Assembly (NCBI GenBank): GCA_964019425.1
Contig: OZ025785.1
Coordinates: forward strand, 1 to 64,000
DNA length: 64,000 nt
Source of the DNA: Flectonema sp. DT1601
Taxonomy: Eukaryota > Euglenozoa > Diplonemea > Diplonemida > Diplonemidae
Reading direction: 5' to 3'
Each line of letters opens with the position of its first letter. The first letter of the stretch is position 1. The notes under the pieces are model-generated. The model had not been told where the DNA came from. It worked only from the letters and a program-made list of their open reading frames with translations, and searched no databases. Shown one piece after another: positions 18,731-29,711 of this stretch. The position numbers and the translations under genes are program-made.

Positions 18731-20638
18731 TTAGTTAGTCTCAGTATTGGGTTGGTAGGTACAAAATAATAAAGCAGTGACTAAATAAAGCAAGATGATA
18801 AGCTTGTTACAACCTAAAACCAACCGGAAGAAGGTGTTGATCTTATATTTAAAAATATATTCAACTTCCCTTTTAACGACATCACTGCACTCCCCCAACC
18901 CCCTGACAACTTTCTTAGTCAGTTTTGTTTCCTTCAGGAAACTTCCTCCTATTTTGCTCACCTTCTTCAAACCGGAAACATCGATGGAGGTGAGGGACTC
19001 ACAGTTATTAATAAAGTAATCGCCAACACTCGTAACTTCAGTCAAAGAAGACAAGTCTACGCAAGTCAGACACTTTGAATTATACAAGAATCCATCTCCT
19101 ATTTTAGTCAGCTTCTTCAAACCGGAAACATCGATGGAGGTGAGGGACTCACAGCCTCTAATAAAGTCATCGCCAACACTCGTTACTTCACTCAAGGAAG
19201 ACAAGTCTACGCTAGTCAGAGACTTTGAATTATGCAAGAATCCACTTCCTATTGTAGTCAGTTTCTGAAAACCTGAAACATCGATGGAGGTGAGGGACTC
19301 ACAGTTATAAATAAAGTCATCGCCAACCCTAGTAACTTCACTCAAGGAAGACAAGTCTACGCTAGTCAGAGACTTTGAATTATGCAAGAATCCGCTTCCT
19401 ATTTTAGTCAGTTTCTGAAAACCGGAAACATCGATGGAGGTGAGGGACTCACAGTTATAAATAAAGTAATTGCCAACACTCGTTGCTTCACTCAAGGAAG
19501 ACAAATTTACGCTAGTCAGAGACTTTGAATTATGCAAGAATCCATCTCCTATTTTAGTCAGTTTCTGAAAACCGGAAACATCGATGGAGATGAGGGACTC
19601 ACAGTTGCTAACAAAGTCGTCTCCAACACTTGTTACTTTACTCAGACAGGATAAATTAACGTGAGTCAGAGACTTCAAGTTGTTCAAGAACTTGCTGGGG
19701 ATGATCGTCACATTGTGCAAAGAAGTGAAATCGATTGACGTCAGCGAGTCACAACTGTCTGACAGGAACTCTTGCTCAAATGCAGTGCAACGGCTGCAGT
19801 TGGTGATTGACAACCGACGGATGGAAGGTGGCAGCATGTCACAATCACCAGAAAGGGTGCCTTCATCGTCGATATATTCTGAGGCATCGAAGACATACAA
19901 CATGTCGGGATTTTGTGTGAACAAAGCGTCAATTCGAGTATGAAGATGTGAAGTTTTCAACTCCTCCGCAGTCACAACACGTTCAGACCGAGGCAATTTG
20001 TATGTTCTTTTCACAGTACCCCAGTTGTTCGAATCTTCCAGCTCACGGAGGATCTCGGCACCCCATGAGGTGTTGTCAAATTGGGATTTCACTTCTTCCT
20101 TCGACGAATGGGAGAGTCTCGGCCAGTCCAGCAACAGGAAGAGTTCCTTCCTGAGTTGGGCTGGGACACCCTCCTCTGTTTCACCCATGCCCAAGTAACC
20201 AATTTGAAGTGTGTTGAAATACTCATCCTCGTTCAGCAGCCGAGGGAAGCAGGTGGACGAGAATACATTCCTCAGGTCATCTTCGACCAACTCCAACTTC
20301 CCGTCCCCCTTGAGATCAGCTTTAACAAACCCGATATCGGCACACTTCATGTCAGGATGCAAGGAAAGGGTTCCCAGTAATCGCGAGCTTCCTTCCACCA
20401 ACTTCGCCGACTCCTTCTCCCTCGCCACCCGGTGTACTTCCTTGTACGTCGTCAATTCAGTCGCAGCCTCAGCATCCGTCATTCCAACCATGATCTCCTC
20501 CGACGATCTGAGAACGTCAGAAAAGCTGTCCATCAGCGCCCCCGACTCTTCCTTCCGACTCACTACTTCCACGAGCAGCTTCGCCATGAACCTCTGATGG
20601 CTCCTCAAAACAGAGGACAGGGAATCGACAGTTGCCAT
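18731..20638 (-). CDS. LRR family protein B (635 aa, 12 repeats, hydrophobic C-terminus)
   Basis: It has the same architecture as protein A: unrecognised helical N-domain with EF-hand-like loop at 108-119, the DASEYIDDEGTL segment, then twelve alternating 25-residue LRRs and the cap TKLTKKVVRGLGECSDVV. It differs in ending with a ~17-residue hydrophobic stretch (LIILLYLVTALLFC), which could anchor a cytosolic protein to a membrane if the read-through tail is real and not an unspliced intron. The N-domain is almost identical to A, while repeat number and order differ, as expected if the repeats expand and contract within the family. Confidence 0.85.
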   Translation of the reverse strand: MATVDSLSSVLRSHQRFMAKLLVEVVSRKEESGALMDSFSDVLRSSEEIMVGMTDAEAATELTTYKEVHRVAREKESAKLVEGSSRLLGTLSLHPDMKCADIGFVKADLKGDGKLELVEDDLRNVFSSTCFPRLLNEDEYFNTLQIGYLGMGETEEGVPAQLRKELFLLLDWPRLSHSSKEEVKSQFDNTSWGAEILRELEDSNNWGTVKRTYKLPRSERVVTAEELKTSHLHTRIDALFTQNPDMLYVFDASEYIDDEGTLSGDCDMLPPSIRRLSITNCSRCTAFEQEFLSDSCDSLTSIDFTSLHNVTIIPSKFLNNLKSLTHVNLSCLSKVTSVGDDFVSNCESLISIDVSGFQKLTKIGDGFLHNSKSLTSVNLSSLSEATSVGNYFIYNCESLTSIDVSGFQKLTKIGSGFLHNSKSLTSVDLSSLSEVTRVGDDFIYNCESLTSIDVSGFQKLTTIGSGFLHNSKSLTSVDLSSLSEVTSVGDDFIRGCESLTSIDVSGLKKLTKIGDGFLYNSKCLTCVDLSSLTEVTSVGDYFINNCESLTSIDVSGLKKVSKIGGSFLKETKLTKKVVRGLGECSDVVKREVEYIFKYKINTFFRLVLGCNKLIILLYLVTALLFCTYQPNTETN

Positions 20639-22199
20639 TTTCTTAAACTGGATGAGTTTCTGGTGATGAAGAATTAATTCAAGATGCGTAACTTCAATTC
20701 AAGAATGAAGGAAACTGCTGTGAGTCAACTTCCCACTTGTCTGGAAACCACCTGAAGAATATCAGCGTGTGATGAATTAAAACTCCGACTTCGATACCAT
20801 TGTACGCAAGAGACACCAGGCTGCTGCAGCACTCGAATTGAATGCTCAACTTGATTCTAATATTTCCTTCTCGATGTCCCGATTCACACAGATGCCCACA
20901 GCACCAAAGAGAACCCGTCTCTTACTAAGATGATGCAAGTGGATGAACCAAACTAAAGTGTTGGATGTGATATTACAACAATCGGACAACAAATTAAATA
21001 AGCAGATGGATCCTTTGATTCGACTTAGTGTAATATATTCTAACGGCTCGTTGCAGAAATTTCAATTCGTGAGACCCTGAGAAGGGATCTTTATCCTTTA
21101 TGTACTGTCCTTGGCTGTTGAAGTAAATAAACAATTACACAACTCACTAGAAGATGAATCATAGATCAATTACATAAAAAATATAATTGAGCCTTTGATC
21201 TTATTCAGTAATTCCTGAGGGGTGAGGTATAATAAGAGTTAAATAATCACGTCGCATCCCCAGCGTGGTACCGCAACAAGGAGCACACACTGCACGTTAA
21301 ATGTCTACCCCGAATAAGAAAATAAAAGAGAAAAACTGTCGCGGGATTGTCATGTACGGTGACTAACAGCCGCGCAGTTGCCCGGAGAGGTAAGCAAAGT
21401 TAAATATCGGTCCAGGCTAAGGTTGCAGTGAAACTACTGTGCCGGTGTAAGGATCGGCTTTCTAAGCGTTCGTTGATCTAAGACATCTGTCTTGTGTACA
21501 AAAGTGTATTCTTGTTATTTTTAGCTATTTCTATTATGTGAGTCTCTCCGTAGACTTCGATGTAAAAACCCGATTCGTGGTTGTTGGATATCTAATTCGG
21601 GAATTCTCTTTATTATTTTTTTTTCAATTAAAAAAAAGTCAAAAATAATTTAAAATAAAACATCACCATCACCAGATCTATCAATATGAAGTACATCACA
21701 ATTCCTTTCGGATTCAGGCTTGGGATGTTCCCTGTTCACTCGCCGTTACTGGGAGAATCGCTGTTGCTTTCTTTTCCTGTGCTGAGTGATATGCTTAAGT
21801 TCAGCACGTAGATCTTCAACTGCTGAGGTCGGTAAGAAGTGAGTCGCAATCACATTGGCCTCCCGTAACCACATCAAAATATATGAGATCCTCTTATCCT
21901 CTTATAATAATTCTTAATAATCGGTTGGACACATTGATGTCATCCAACACCTTCCTCATCACTTTGATTGTTCGATCTTTTAGTGGAATTGATTCTTAAT
22001 TTCCTCCTTCTCGTCAATGATATGCGAGCTTTCAACAGATTGACAGATGAACAGCAGCTGACAAAACTATTGAACGTCCGAGTGGTAAGTTAAGGAAGTC
22101 ATCAATGTAGCAGCAGGAGTTCCGAATACGGTATTTTCAATTCGAATAATTACTTTCAGTGAGTACAGTGACGGGAGCTAATTATTTACCAACTGGCTG
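20639..22199. other. LRR intergenic DNA containing a 28S rRNA fragment
   Basis: It begins with the common LRR 5' flank (to about 20880), then blocks shared with 17280-18370. A unique insert (about 21470-21920) carries the rRNA fragment annotated separately. An AT-rich run lies at 21600-21660. No protein gene is seen. Confidence 0.6.
21700..21832 (-). rRNA. 28S rRNA 5'-end fragment, pseudogene
   Basis: The minus strand reads GACCTCAG..., then 'gctgaacttaagcatat', 'ggaaaagaaa' and 'agtaacggcgagtgaacagg', the order found at the start of nuclear LSU rRNA. The sequence between the blocks (CACTCAGCA after GCATAT) departs from the common AATAAGCGGAGG. Similarity fades below about 21700. It is too short and diverged to be a working gene, yet shows no simple tandem rDNA context. 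Confidence 0.8.
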
Positions 22200-22215
22200 A
22201 AGGTGGTCATCTCAT

Positions 22216-22578
22216 ATTTTAGAATAATATTATATTTAACTTCCGAAATTCCTTCTTAACGAAATCACTACATTCATACAATCCCCTGACAACTTTCTTA
22301 GTCAGTTTTGTTTCCTTCAGGAAACTTCTTCCTATTTTACTCACCTTCTTCAAACTGGAAACATCGAGTTGTTCAAGAACTTGCTGGGGATGGCCGTCAC
22401 ATTGTGCAAAGAAGTGAAATTGATTGACGTCAGCGAGTCACAACTGTCTGACAGGAACTCTTGCTCAAAAGCAGTGCAACGGCTGCAGTTGGTGAATGAC
22501 AACCGACGGATGCAAGACGGAAGCATCTCAACACAATCACTAGAAAGGGTGCCTTCATCGTCGATATATTCTGAGGCA
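22216..22578 (-). pseudogene. LRR family remnant C (internal deletion, no N-terminus)
   Basis: It starts abruptly at ASEYIDDEGTLSSD, without the ~235-residue N-domain, and continues through the first two repeats to IPSKFLNN. It then jumps directly into the last repeat and cap (SLKKVSKIGRSFLKETKLT). All central repeats are gone. The right edge abuts unique DNA at 22579. Confidence 0.85.
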
Positions 22579-23600
22579 TGTACTTTTCCTTGGCTTGTTA
22601 AGATTGTCATGGCAATGTTTAGGCTGGCAGAGCATACTGAACAGTAATAACCGAATAGGTCAGCTGTTGCAAAAAAGAGAAAGCGTGGGAGGAATAGAAA
22701 AGAAAGAAAAAAAAAGAAAACAAAGCCCGCGACCTAGAGATGGCGTTAAGAACCTCTCGTGTCAAAGAAAAACAACCAAAGAATGTTATAAAAGGGGTTT
22801 GGGGGAAGTACGCGACCTAAACAATCAAATGTTGTGAAGAACGAGACCTTGTCCTGAAGAATTTCAGGAAGGAGAATACTCGTTTAGCTTAACAGGGAAT
22901 ACTTTAATAGTTTTGAAATTTTATTATTTCTTGATTTTTCAATTTCGGGAAATTTTTTGTGTTGTGATCCGACATTACATTAACATTGAGGAATTGGAGG
23001 TTTGACCTTTTTTTTTTCTTTTTTTTCTGTATTTTTGTTTTTTCAAAATGAAAAATACAGAAATACAAATAAAATAAAAAAGAACAAGCCTTAACTAAGA
23101 TTTATATTTTGACGTCAACCACAGTGAGTGCCAACTCTGGAATCTGTAGTGGTTTTTAAGAAAGCAGATTAATTTAGTTGATGACACTCTCATAGTTTCT
23201 GAATGGTAATTTTATTCTCTTCTCAACCCAACTCTATTCTAAATGCTAAAAAAAATCAGCGATCGACATTCTGTCAACATTCTCTCTTCATCAGCACAAC
23301 AAGTATTTATTATTATGTTTCCTTTCATCAGTTTCTTAACAACAAAACCAAAGAATTCACTTATTCGGTCCATCAAGACGAATATAAAAAAATAACAAAA
23401 TGTTGAAACTTCTAACTGGGATTGCTCTGTTAGTCTTCTGGTTCGGGTTCTTCATCGCTGGAGTTGATTACACGAATGACGGTAACGGCCCGACCACGCC
23501 TCCGTCTGTTAGGAGCCTAAAGATGGTTCTAAGAACCTCTCGCGTTATGCTGCCACGATCCTCAATTGGGTTGGTAGGTACAAAATAATAAAGCAGTGAC
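22579..23600. other. Unique AT-rich DNA with a short signal-peptide-like ORF
   Basis: No complete gene is seen. At 23400-23588 a plus-strand frame begins MLKLLTGIALLVFWFGFFIA, a good hydrophobic signal or anchor sequence, but it runs into LRR-flank sequence at about 23568 and is probably a truncated first exon or chance. Short related strings with 'taagaacctctcg' occur near 22738 and 23521. Confidence 0.4.
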
Positions 23601-23689
23601 TAAATAAAGCAAGATGATAAGCTTGTTACAACCTAAAACCAACTGGAAGAAGGTGTTGATCTTATATTTAAAAATATATTCAACTTCCC

Positions 23690-26033
23690 TTTTAACGACA
23701 TCACTGCACTCCTCCAATCCCCCGACGACTTTCTTAGTCAGTTTTGTTCCTTCAGGAAACTTCTTCCTATTTCGGTCACCATCTTCAAACTGGAAACATC
23801 GATGGAGGTGAGGGACTCACAGCTATTAATAAAGTGATCGCCAACACTCGTAACTTCACTCAAGGAAGACAAATCCACGCTAGTCAGAGACCTTGAATTA
23901 TGCAAGAACCCATGCCTTACTTTAGTGAGCTTCTGAAAACCGGAAACATCGATGGAGGTGAGGGACTCACAGTTACTAATAAAGTCATCACCAATGCTCG
24001 TAACTTCACTCAGAGAAGACATATCCACGCTAGTCAGACTCTTTGAATAACCTAAGAATCCACTTCCTATTTTAGTCACCTTCTTCAAACCGGAAACATC
24101 GATGGAGGTGAGGGACTCACAGTCAAAAAAAAAAAAAATAACCAGTGTTTAGGGGTTTGAATCCCATGGATCCCGTCGCTCAGGCGGTCCGGTGGAGAAC
24201 CGGGTAGGGCACTGTGAACGAGTTGCGGTCCAGGTGGCGTCGGAAGGCCACCGCACCAACAGATTTGTTTCTTCGCACAACAGTAGCTTGGAGACCGTAA
24301 GAGACCCAAGGTGGTTCACAACCGCTCGAACAACCGCGTGTGAAGGAACAAGATTGAAAAGAAAAGAATATAAGAAAAGAAATGCCACACACAAAAAACG
24401 ACGTAGTAAAGCAGAGAGGTAGGGGGAGGGATGGCCTCTTTCTCCACACATTGCATGGGAGCTCCCCGAGTAACTCGCGGGGCTGATACTGTTAATACAT
24501 TTCAGGCGACCTGAACTTATAATCCCCCCATGCGTGAAAAGACTAAACGGGGGAAGTTTGAAGGAAATGGGGGTAAAGGGAAATCATGCCACTAAGGAAA
24601 AAATAAAAACCCGGTGGCCCCTGTGAGCTCTGGGTGCCTGAGTATCCCGGGCCGGATCACCTGACCTTCTGCTATGTTGTCCTTTTTTTTTTTTTTAAAG
24701 GTTAGGCTACGGAGGAAAATAAAACGGGGGTAAAAGAATACACAGCAACAACAATACGTCAGCACTCTAGTTACACACAAGGTGCATCCAGGTAACACCA
24801 CGAGGAGGCGCGCTATCCGAGTTTCGTTACCCAGGTGAGGGACTCACAGTCATGAATAAAGTAATCTCCCACACTTGTTACTTCACTCAAGGAAGACAAA
24901 TCTACGCTAGTCAGAGACTTTGAATTATACAAGAATCCATCTCCTATTTTAGTCAGCTTCTTCAAACCGGAAACATCGATGGAGGTTAGGGACTCGCAGT
25001 TATAAATAAAGCAATTGCCAACACTCGTTACTTACTCAGGGAAGATAAATTAACGTGAGTCAGAGACTTCAGGTTGTTCAAGAACTTGCTAGGGATGGCC
25101 GTCACATTGTACAAAGAAGTGAAATCGATTGACGTCAGCGAGTCACAACCGTCTGACAGGAACACTTGCTCAAAAGCAGTGCAACGGCTGCAGTTGGTGA
25201 ATGACAACCGACGGATAGAAGACGGAAGCATCTCAATACAATCACTAGAAAGGGTGCCTTCATCGTCGATATATTCTGAGGCATCGAGGACACACAACAT
25301 GTCGGGATTTAGTCCGAACAAATTGTCAATTCGAGTACGAAGATGTGAAGTTCTCAACTCCTCCGCAGTCACAACACGTTCATACCGAGGCCATTTGTAT
25401 GTTCTTTTCACAGTACCCCAGTTGCTCGAATCTTCCAGCTCACGGAGGATCTCGGCACCCCATGAGGTGTTGTCAAATTGGGATTTGACTTCTTCCTTCG
25501 ACGAATGGGAGAGTCTCGGCCAGTCCAGCAACAGGAAGAGTTCCTTCCTGAGTTGGGCTGGGACACCCTCCTCTGTTTCACCCATGCCCAAGTAACCAAT
25601 TTGAAGTGTGTTGAAATACTCATCCTCGTTCAGCATCCAAGGGAAGCAGGTGGACGAGAATACATTCCTCAGGTCATCTTCGACCAACTCCAACTTCCCG
25701 TCCCCCTTGAGATCAGCTTTAACAAACCCGATATCGGCACACTTCATGTCAGGATGCAAGGAAAGGGTTCCCAGTAATCGCGAGCTTCCTTCCACCAACT
25801 TCGCCGACTCCTTCTCCCTCGCCACCCGGTGTACTTCCTTGTACGTCGTCAATTCAGTCGCAGCCTCAGCATCCGTCATTCCAACCATGATCTTCTCCGA
25901 CGATCTGAGAACTTCTGAAAAGCTGTCCATCAGCGCCCGACTCCTCCTTCCGACTCACCACTTCCACGAGCAGCTTCGCCATGAACCTCTGATGGCTCCT
26001 CAAAACAGAGGACAGGGAATCGACAGTTGCCAT
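23690..26033 (-). pseudogene. LRR family pseudogene D (frameshifts plus insertion)
   Basis: Family similarity starts at ATG 26033. The frame shifts near 25936 (two C's fewer than in the other copies), so the longest open stretch starts at MDSFSEVLRSS (25930). A second shift near 25035 stops it at 25028. The LRRs continue below in another frame and are interrupted at 24126-24832 by an insertion. A third shift in the end cap (one A missing) leaves FLKEQN and a stop at 23738. About eight repeats are recognisable. Its N-domain is nearly the same as A, so inactivation is recent relative to the A/D split. Confidence 0.9.
24126..24832. mobile_element. 0.7-kb insertion with 20-bp target-site duplication
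   Basis: It splits an LRR of pseudogene D. The 20 bp 'aggtgagggactcacagtca' flank it at 24106-24125 and 24833-24852. An A run (about 13) lies at the left end, an internal T12 at about 24682, and the right end is non-repetitive. I see no terminal inverted repeats and no RT. The size and duplication length suit a SINE or truncated LINE, but the A tract would be at the expected 3' end for neither orientation without further assumptions. A tRNA-like B-box look-alike near 24155 does not fold into a tRNA. Confidence 0.75.
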
Positions 26034-26573
26034 TATTTTTAACTGGATGAGTTTCTGGTGATGAAGAATTAATTCAAAGGATACGTAACTTCAATTCAAG
26101 AATGAAGGAAACTGCTTGTGAGTCAACTTCCCACTTGTCTGGAAACCACTTGAAAATTATCAGCGTGTGATGAATTACTTCGATACCATTGTACATAAGA
26201 GACACCAAGGCAGCTGCAGCACTCGAATTGAATGCTCAACTCGATTCTAATATTTCTTTCTTTGTGTCCCAACTCATATGAAGGCAGCTGTACTGTCCTT
26301 GGCTGTTGAAGTAAACAAACAATTACACAACTCACAAAAGGGATGAATAACATATCAACGGGAAGCTGTGTCCTGACTTCACTAAATGAATACATTTTGT
26401 TTTCTACTGTTGTAGTGATTCTCAAAGGGAAAACCATGCTGAGTGCAGGATTTCAGGTCTTTTAGAGGATGAAGCAGCGAGTCCTTTAAAATCATTCCAA
26501 CGACATCACTGCAATCTTCCAATCCCTTGAAATCTTTCTCAGTCAGTTTTGTATGAAATAAATAATTTTAGAG

Positions 26574-28208
26574 TTACTTTCTCATTGCGCTTATCTCCAT
26601 TCGCGTAACATCACTACAGGAAGACAAATCTACGCTAGTCAGAGACTTTGAATTACGCAAGAATCCATATCCTATTTTAGTCAGCTTCCGAAAACCGGAA
26701 ACATCGATGGAGGTGAGGGACTCACAGTTACTAATAAAGTTATTGCTAACACTCGTAACTTCTCTCAAGGAAGACAAATCCACGCTAGTCAGACGCTTTG
26801 AATTAAACAAGAAAAAGCTTCCTATTTTAGTCAACTTTTGAAAACCGGAAACATCGATGGAGGTGAGGGACTCACAGTTACTCATAAAGTCATCGCCAAT
26901 GCTCGTGACTTCACTCAAGGAAGACAAATCCACGCTAGTCAGACACTTTGAACCATGTAAGAACCCATGCCTTATTTGAGTCAGCTTCTGAAGACCTGAA
27001 ACATCGATGGAGGTTAGTGACTCACAGTTATAAATAAAGTAATTGCCAACACTCGTAACTTCACTCAAGGAAGACAAGTCTACGCTAGTCAGACACTTTG
27101 AATTATACAAGAATCCATCTCCTATTTTAGTGAGCTTCTGAAAACCGGAAACATCGATGGAGATGAGGGACTCACAGTTTCTAATAAAGTGATCGCCAAC
27201 ACTCGTTACTTCCCTCAGACCGGATAAATTAACGTGAGTCAGAGACTTCAAGTTGTTCAAGAACTTGCTGGGGATGGCCGTCACATTGTACAAAGAAGTG
27301 AAATCGATTGACGTCAGCGAAAAACAACTGTCTGACAGGAACTCTTGCTCAAAAGCAGTGCAACGGCCGCAGTTGGTGAATGACAACCGACGGATAGAAG
27401 ACGGAAGCATCTCAACACAATCACTAAAAAGGGTGCCTTCATCGTCGATATATTCTGAGGCATCGAAGACACACAACATGTCGGGATTTTGTGTGAACAA
27501 AATGTCAATTCGAGTACGAAGATGTGAAGTCTTCAACTCCTCCGCAGTCACAACACGTTCAGGCCTCTTGTATGTTCTTTTCACAGTACCCCAGTTGTTC
27601 GAATCTTCCAGCTCACGGAGGATCTCGGCACCCCATGAGGTGTTGTCAAATTGGGATTTCACTTCTTCCTTCGACGAATGGGAGAGTCTCGGCCAGTCCA
27701 GCAACAGGAAGAGTTCCTTCCTGAGTTGGGCTGGGACACCCTCCTCTGTTTCACCCATGCCCAAGTAACCAATTTGAAGTGTGTTGAAATACTCATCCTC
27801 GTTCAGCATCCGAGGGAAGCAGGTGGACGAGAATACATTCCTCAGGTCATCTTCGACCAACTCCAACTTCCCGTCCCCCTTGAGATCAGCTTTAACAAAC
27901 CCGATATCGGCACACTTCATGTCAGGATGCAAGGAAAGGGTTCCCAGTAATCGCGAGCTTCCTTCCACCAACTTCGCCGACTCCTTCTCCCTCGCCACCC
28001 GGTGTACTTCCTTGTACGTCGTCAATTCAGTCGCAGCCTCAGCATCCGTCATTCCATCCATGATCTCCTCCGACGATCTGAGAACGTCAGAAAAGCTGTC
28101 CATCAGCGCCCCCGACTCCTCCTTCCGACTCACCACTTCCACGAGCAGCTTCGCCATGAACCTCTGATGGCTCCTCAAAACAGAGGACAGGGAATCGACA
28201 GTTGTCAT
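26574..28208 (-). CDS. LRR family protein E0 (544 aa, 11 repeats)
   Basis: It is the left-most and most divergent member of the array. The N-domain (MTTVDSLSS..., EF-hand-like loop 108-119) matches the array consensus of the left copies closely, but the repeat region has eleven LRRs in a different order. It ends VDLSSCSDVTRMEISAMRK, the same tail as the array copies. After the stop lies an out-of-frame cap remnant (KLTEKDFKGLEDCSDVV). Its 5' flank (28209-29548) is the same as in the 3291-bp units, so the array probably grew from a precursor next to this gene. Confidence 0.85.
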   Translation of the reverse strand: MTTVDSLSSVLRSHQRFMAKLLVEVVSRKEESGALMDSFSDVLRSSEEIMDGMTDAEAATELTTYKEVHRVAREKESAKLVEGSSRLLGTLSLHPDMKCADIGFVKADLKGDGKLELVEDDLRNVFSSTCFPRMLNEDEYFNTLQIGYLGMGETEEGVPAQLRKELFLLLDWPRLSHSSKEEVKSQFDNTSWGAEILRELEDSNNWGTVKRTYKRPERVVTAEELKTSHLRTRIDILFTQNPDMLCVFDASEYIDDEGTLFSDCVEMLPSSIRRLSFTNCGRCTAFEQEFLSDSCFSLTSIDFTSLYNVTAIPSKFLNNLKSLTHVNLSGLREVTSVGDHFIRNCESLISIDVSGFQKLTKIGDGFLYNSKCLTSVDLSSLSEVTSVGNYFIYNCESLTSIDVSGLQKLTQIRHGFLHGSKCLTSVDLSSLSEVTSIGDDFMSNCESLTSIDVSGFQKLTKIGSFFLFNSKRLTSVDLSSLREVTSVSNNFISNCESLTSIDVSGFRKLTKIGYGFLRNSKSLTSVDLSSCSDVTRMEISAMRK

Positions 28209-28268
28209 TATTTTAAACTGGATGAGTTTCTGGTGATGAAGAATTAATTCAAGATGCGTAACTTCAAT

Positions 28269-28535
28269 TCAAGAATGAAGGAAAACTGCTTGTGAGTCAA
28301 CTTCCCACTTGTCTGGAAACCACCTGAAGAATATCAGCGTGTGATGAATTAAAACTCCGACTTCGATACCATTGTACACAAGAGACACCAGGCAGCTGCA
28401 GTACTCGAATTGAATGCTCAACTCGATTCTAATATTTCTTTCTTTGTGTCCCAACTCATATGAAGGCAGCTGTACTGTCCTTGGCTGTTGAAGTAAACAA
28501 ACAATTACACAACTCACAAAAGGGATGAATAACAT
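28269..28535 (-). CDS. 88-aa upstream ORF repeated before each array gene, doubtful
   Basis: It starts MLFIPFVSCVIVCLLQQPRT and ends VDSQAVFLHS, about 60 bp before the LRR ATG. The hydrophobic start resembles a signal peptide. Exact copies lie at 31560-31826, 34851-35117, 45129-45395, 48420-48686, 51711-51977 and 55002-55268. The copy before the third array gene is split by the LINE and forms the start of the 1094-aa fused frame. Identity among units reflects recent duplication and is not evidence of coding. The older D copy is frameshifted. Confidence 0.3.
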   Translation of the reverse strand: MLFIPFVSCVIVCLLQQPRTVQLPSYELGHKERNIRIELSIQFEYCSCLVSLVYNGIEVGVLIHHTLIFFRWFPDKWEVDSQAVFLHS

Positions 28536-29564
28536 ATCAACGGGAAGCTGTGTCCTGACTTCACTAAATTAATACATTTTGTTTTCTCCTGTTGTAGTGA
28601 TTCTTTGATTGTCTCACAGGCTGCTTCCTGAAACGAAAAACTACAAATCCCAATTCCCTCTCTTCATTTCTTTTAGTTCTTTCTTCTTTTTTTTTTTTAT
28701 TTGTTTTTCTTTTTTTGAACCAAAACGAGGGTTTATATCTTCGTTGTGGCATAACAATCCACTACTGGTATTCCCCAAATGCAAATATTTTGAAGAAATA
28801 TATAAAAATATTTATTATAGTGAGCGCCGCATAGAATATTACTTTTGTTGTTTGTACATTATACGTTTTTATATTTTGTTTTTGGTTTCTCTCTTGCTCT
28901 TCCCGCACACTCTCTCTCCTCTCTCTCTCTCTCTTTTCTTTAGAAAGCAGTAATAAAAATAGACAAAGAAAGAAATTCTGTATTGGCTTTATTTGAGTTT
29001 ACGTTTTTTTTTAATTTTTGGTAACCGTATATCAGTGCATACTCATAATGACTGCAGCATCCCAACAGGAACTACAAACATTGTTAAGGAGAAAGAACAA
29101 AACAAAACACAGCAGGTGTGGGAGAATAGTCGTAGAGTGGGAGAACTTCTCTCACAAGAAGGGTTTGTCACCTAAATCCTCACAACTACCACCTGTAAAA
29201 TTAAATCAGAACATTTTTCTTTTTTATAAAATGATTGTTAATCTGTACTTTACTTTATAGGCTTGTTTCCGTTTGCGTATAAAACAACGACAACGATTAC
29301 AGTATCTTATTCTCTTGTTGAATGGGATAGGAATAACACAAAAATATCTTTTTCTTCTTTTCAAAGGTGCGCATGCGTGTTGTTTAAAAAAAAGAATTGG
29401 CTTTATCTTCAACTATACAGAAAATAATGATAACACTGATTTGTTTGTTTGTGCACGAAACCGTGAACCGACTTAAACTGATAAAGCTAAAGGAGGTTTA
29501 CGTGTGCTGCCAACATTCTTTTTCGTTCTTACAATACTTGTTAAATGCAAAAAAAAAAAAAAAA
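28536..29564. other. T-rich non-coding part of the array unit
   Basis: No gene is seen. It holds T runs, a CT-rich microsatellite (about 28910-28937), and a block (29207-29390) that appears inverted at the array's right edge. It ends in A16 at 29549-29564, where upstream-type sequence is joined to the LRR 3' tail. That A tract is the junction of each 3291-bp unit (recurring at 32840, 36131 and so on). Confidence 0.7.
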
Positions 29565-29711
29565 GAGAAAACCATGCTGAGTGCAGGATTTCAGGTCTTT
29601 TAGAGGATGAAGCAGCGAGTCCTTTAAAATCATTCCAACGACATCACTGCAATCTTTCAATCCCTTGAAATCTTTCTCAGTCAGTTTGGTATGAAACAAA
29701 TAATTTTAGAG

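Noticed and set aside
24140-24175. B-box-like string suggesting a tRNA-derived SINE head
   Set aside because: The T-loop does not close as a proper T arm, and no A box or cloverleaf lies at the expected distance.
27253-28167. Plus-strand open frames opposite each LRR N-domain (128-171 codons, repeated in all copies)
   Set aside because: They are antisense shadows, repeated only because the genes are repeated, with no domain.
28593-29603. Several 60-114 codon frames in the T-rich part of the unit
   Set aside because: Overlapping frames on both strands, low complexity, present only through duplication; one block is inverted at the array edge, which would destroy them.
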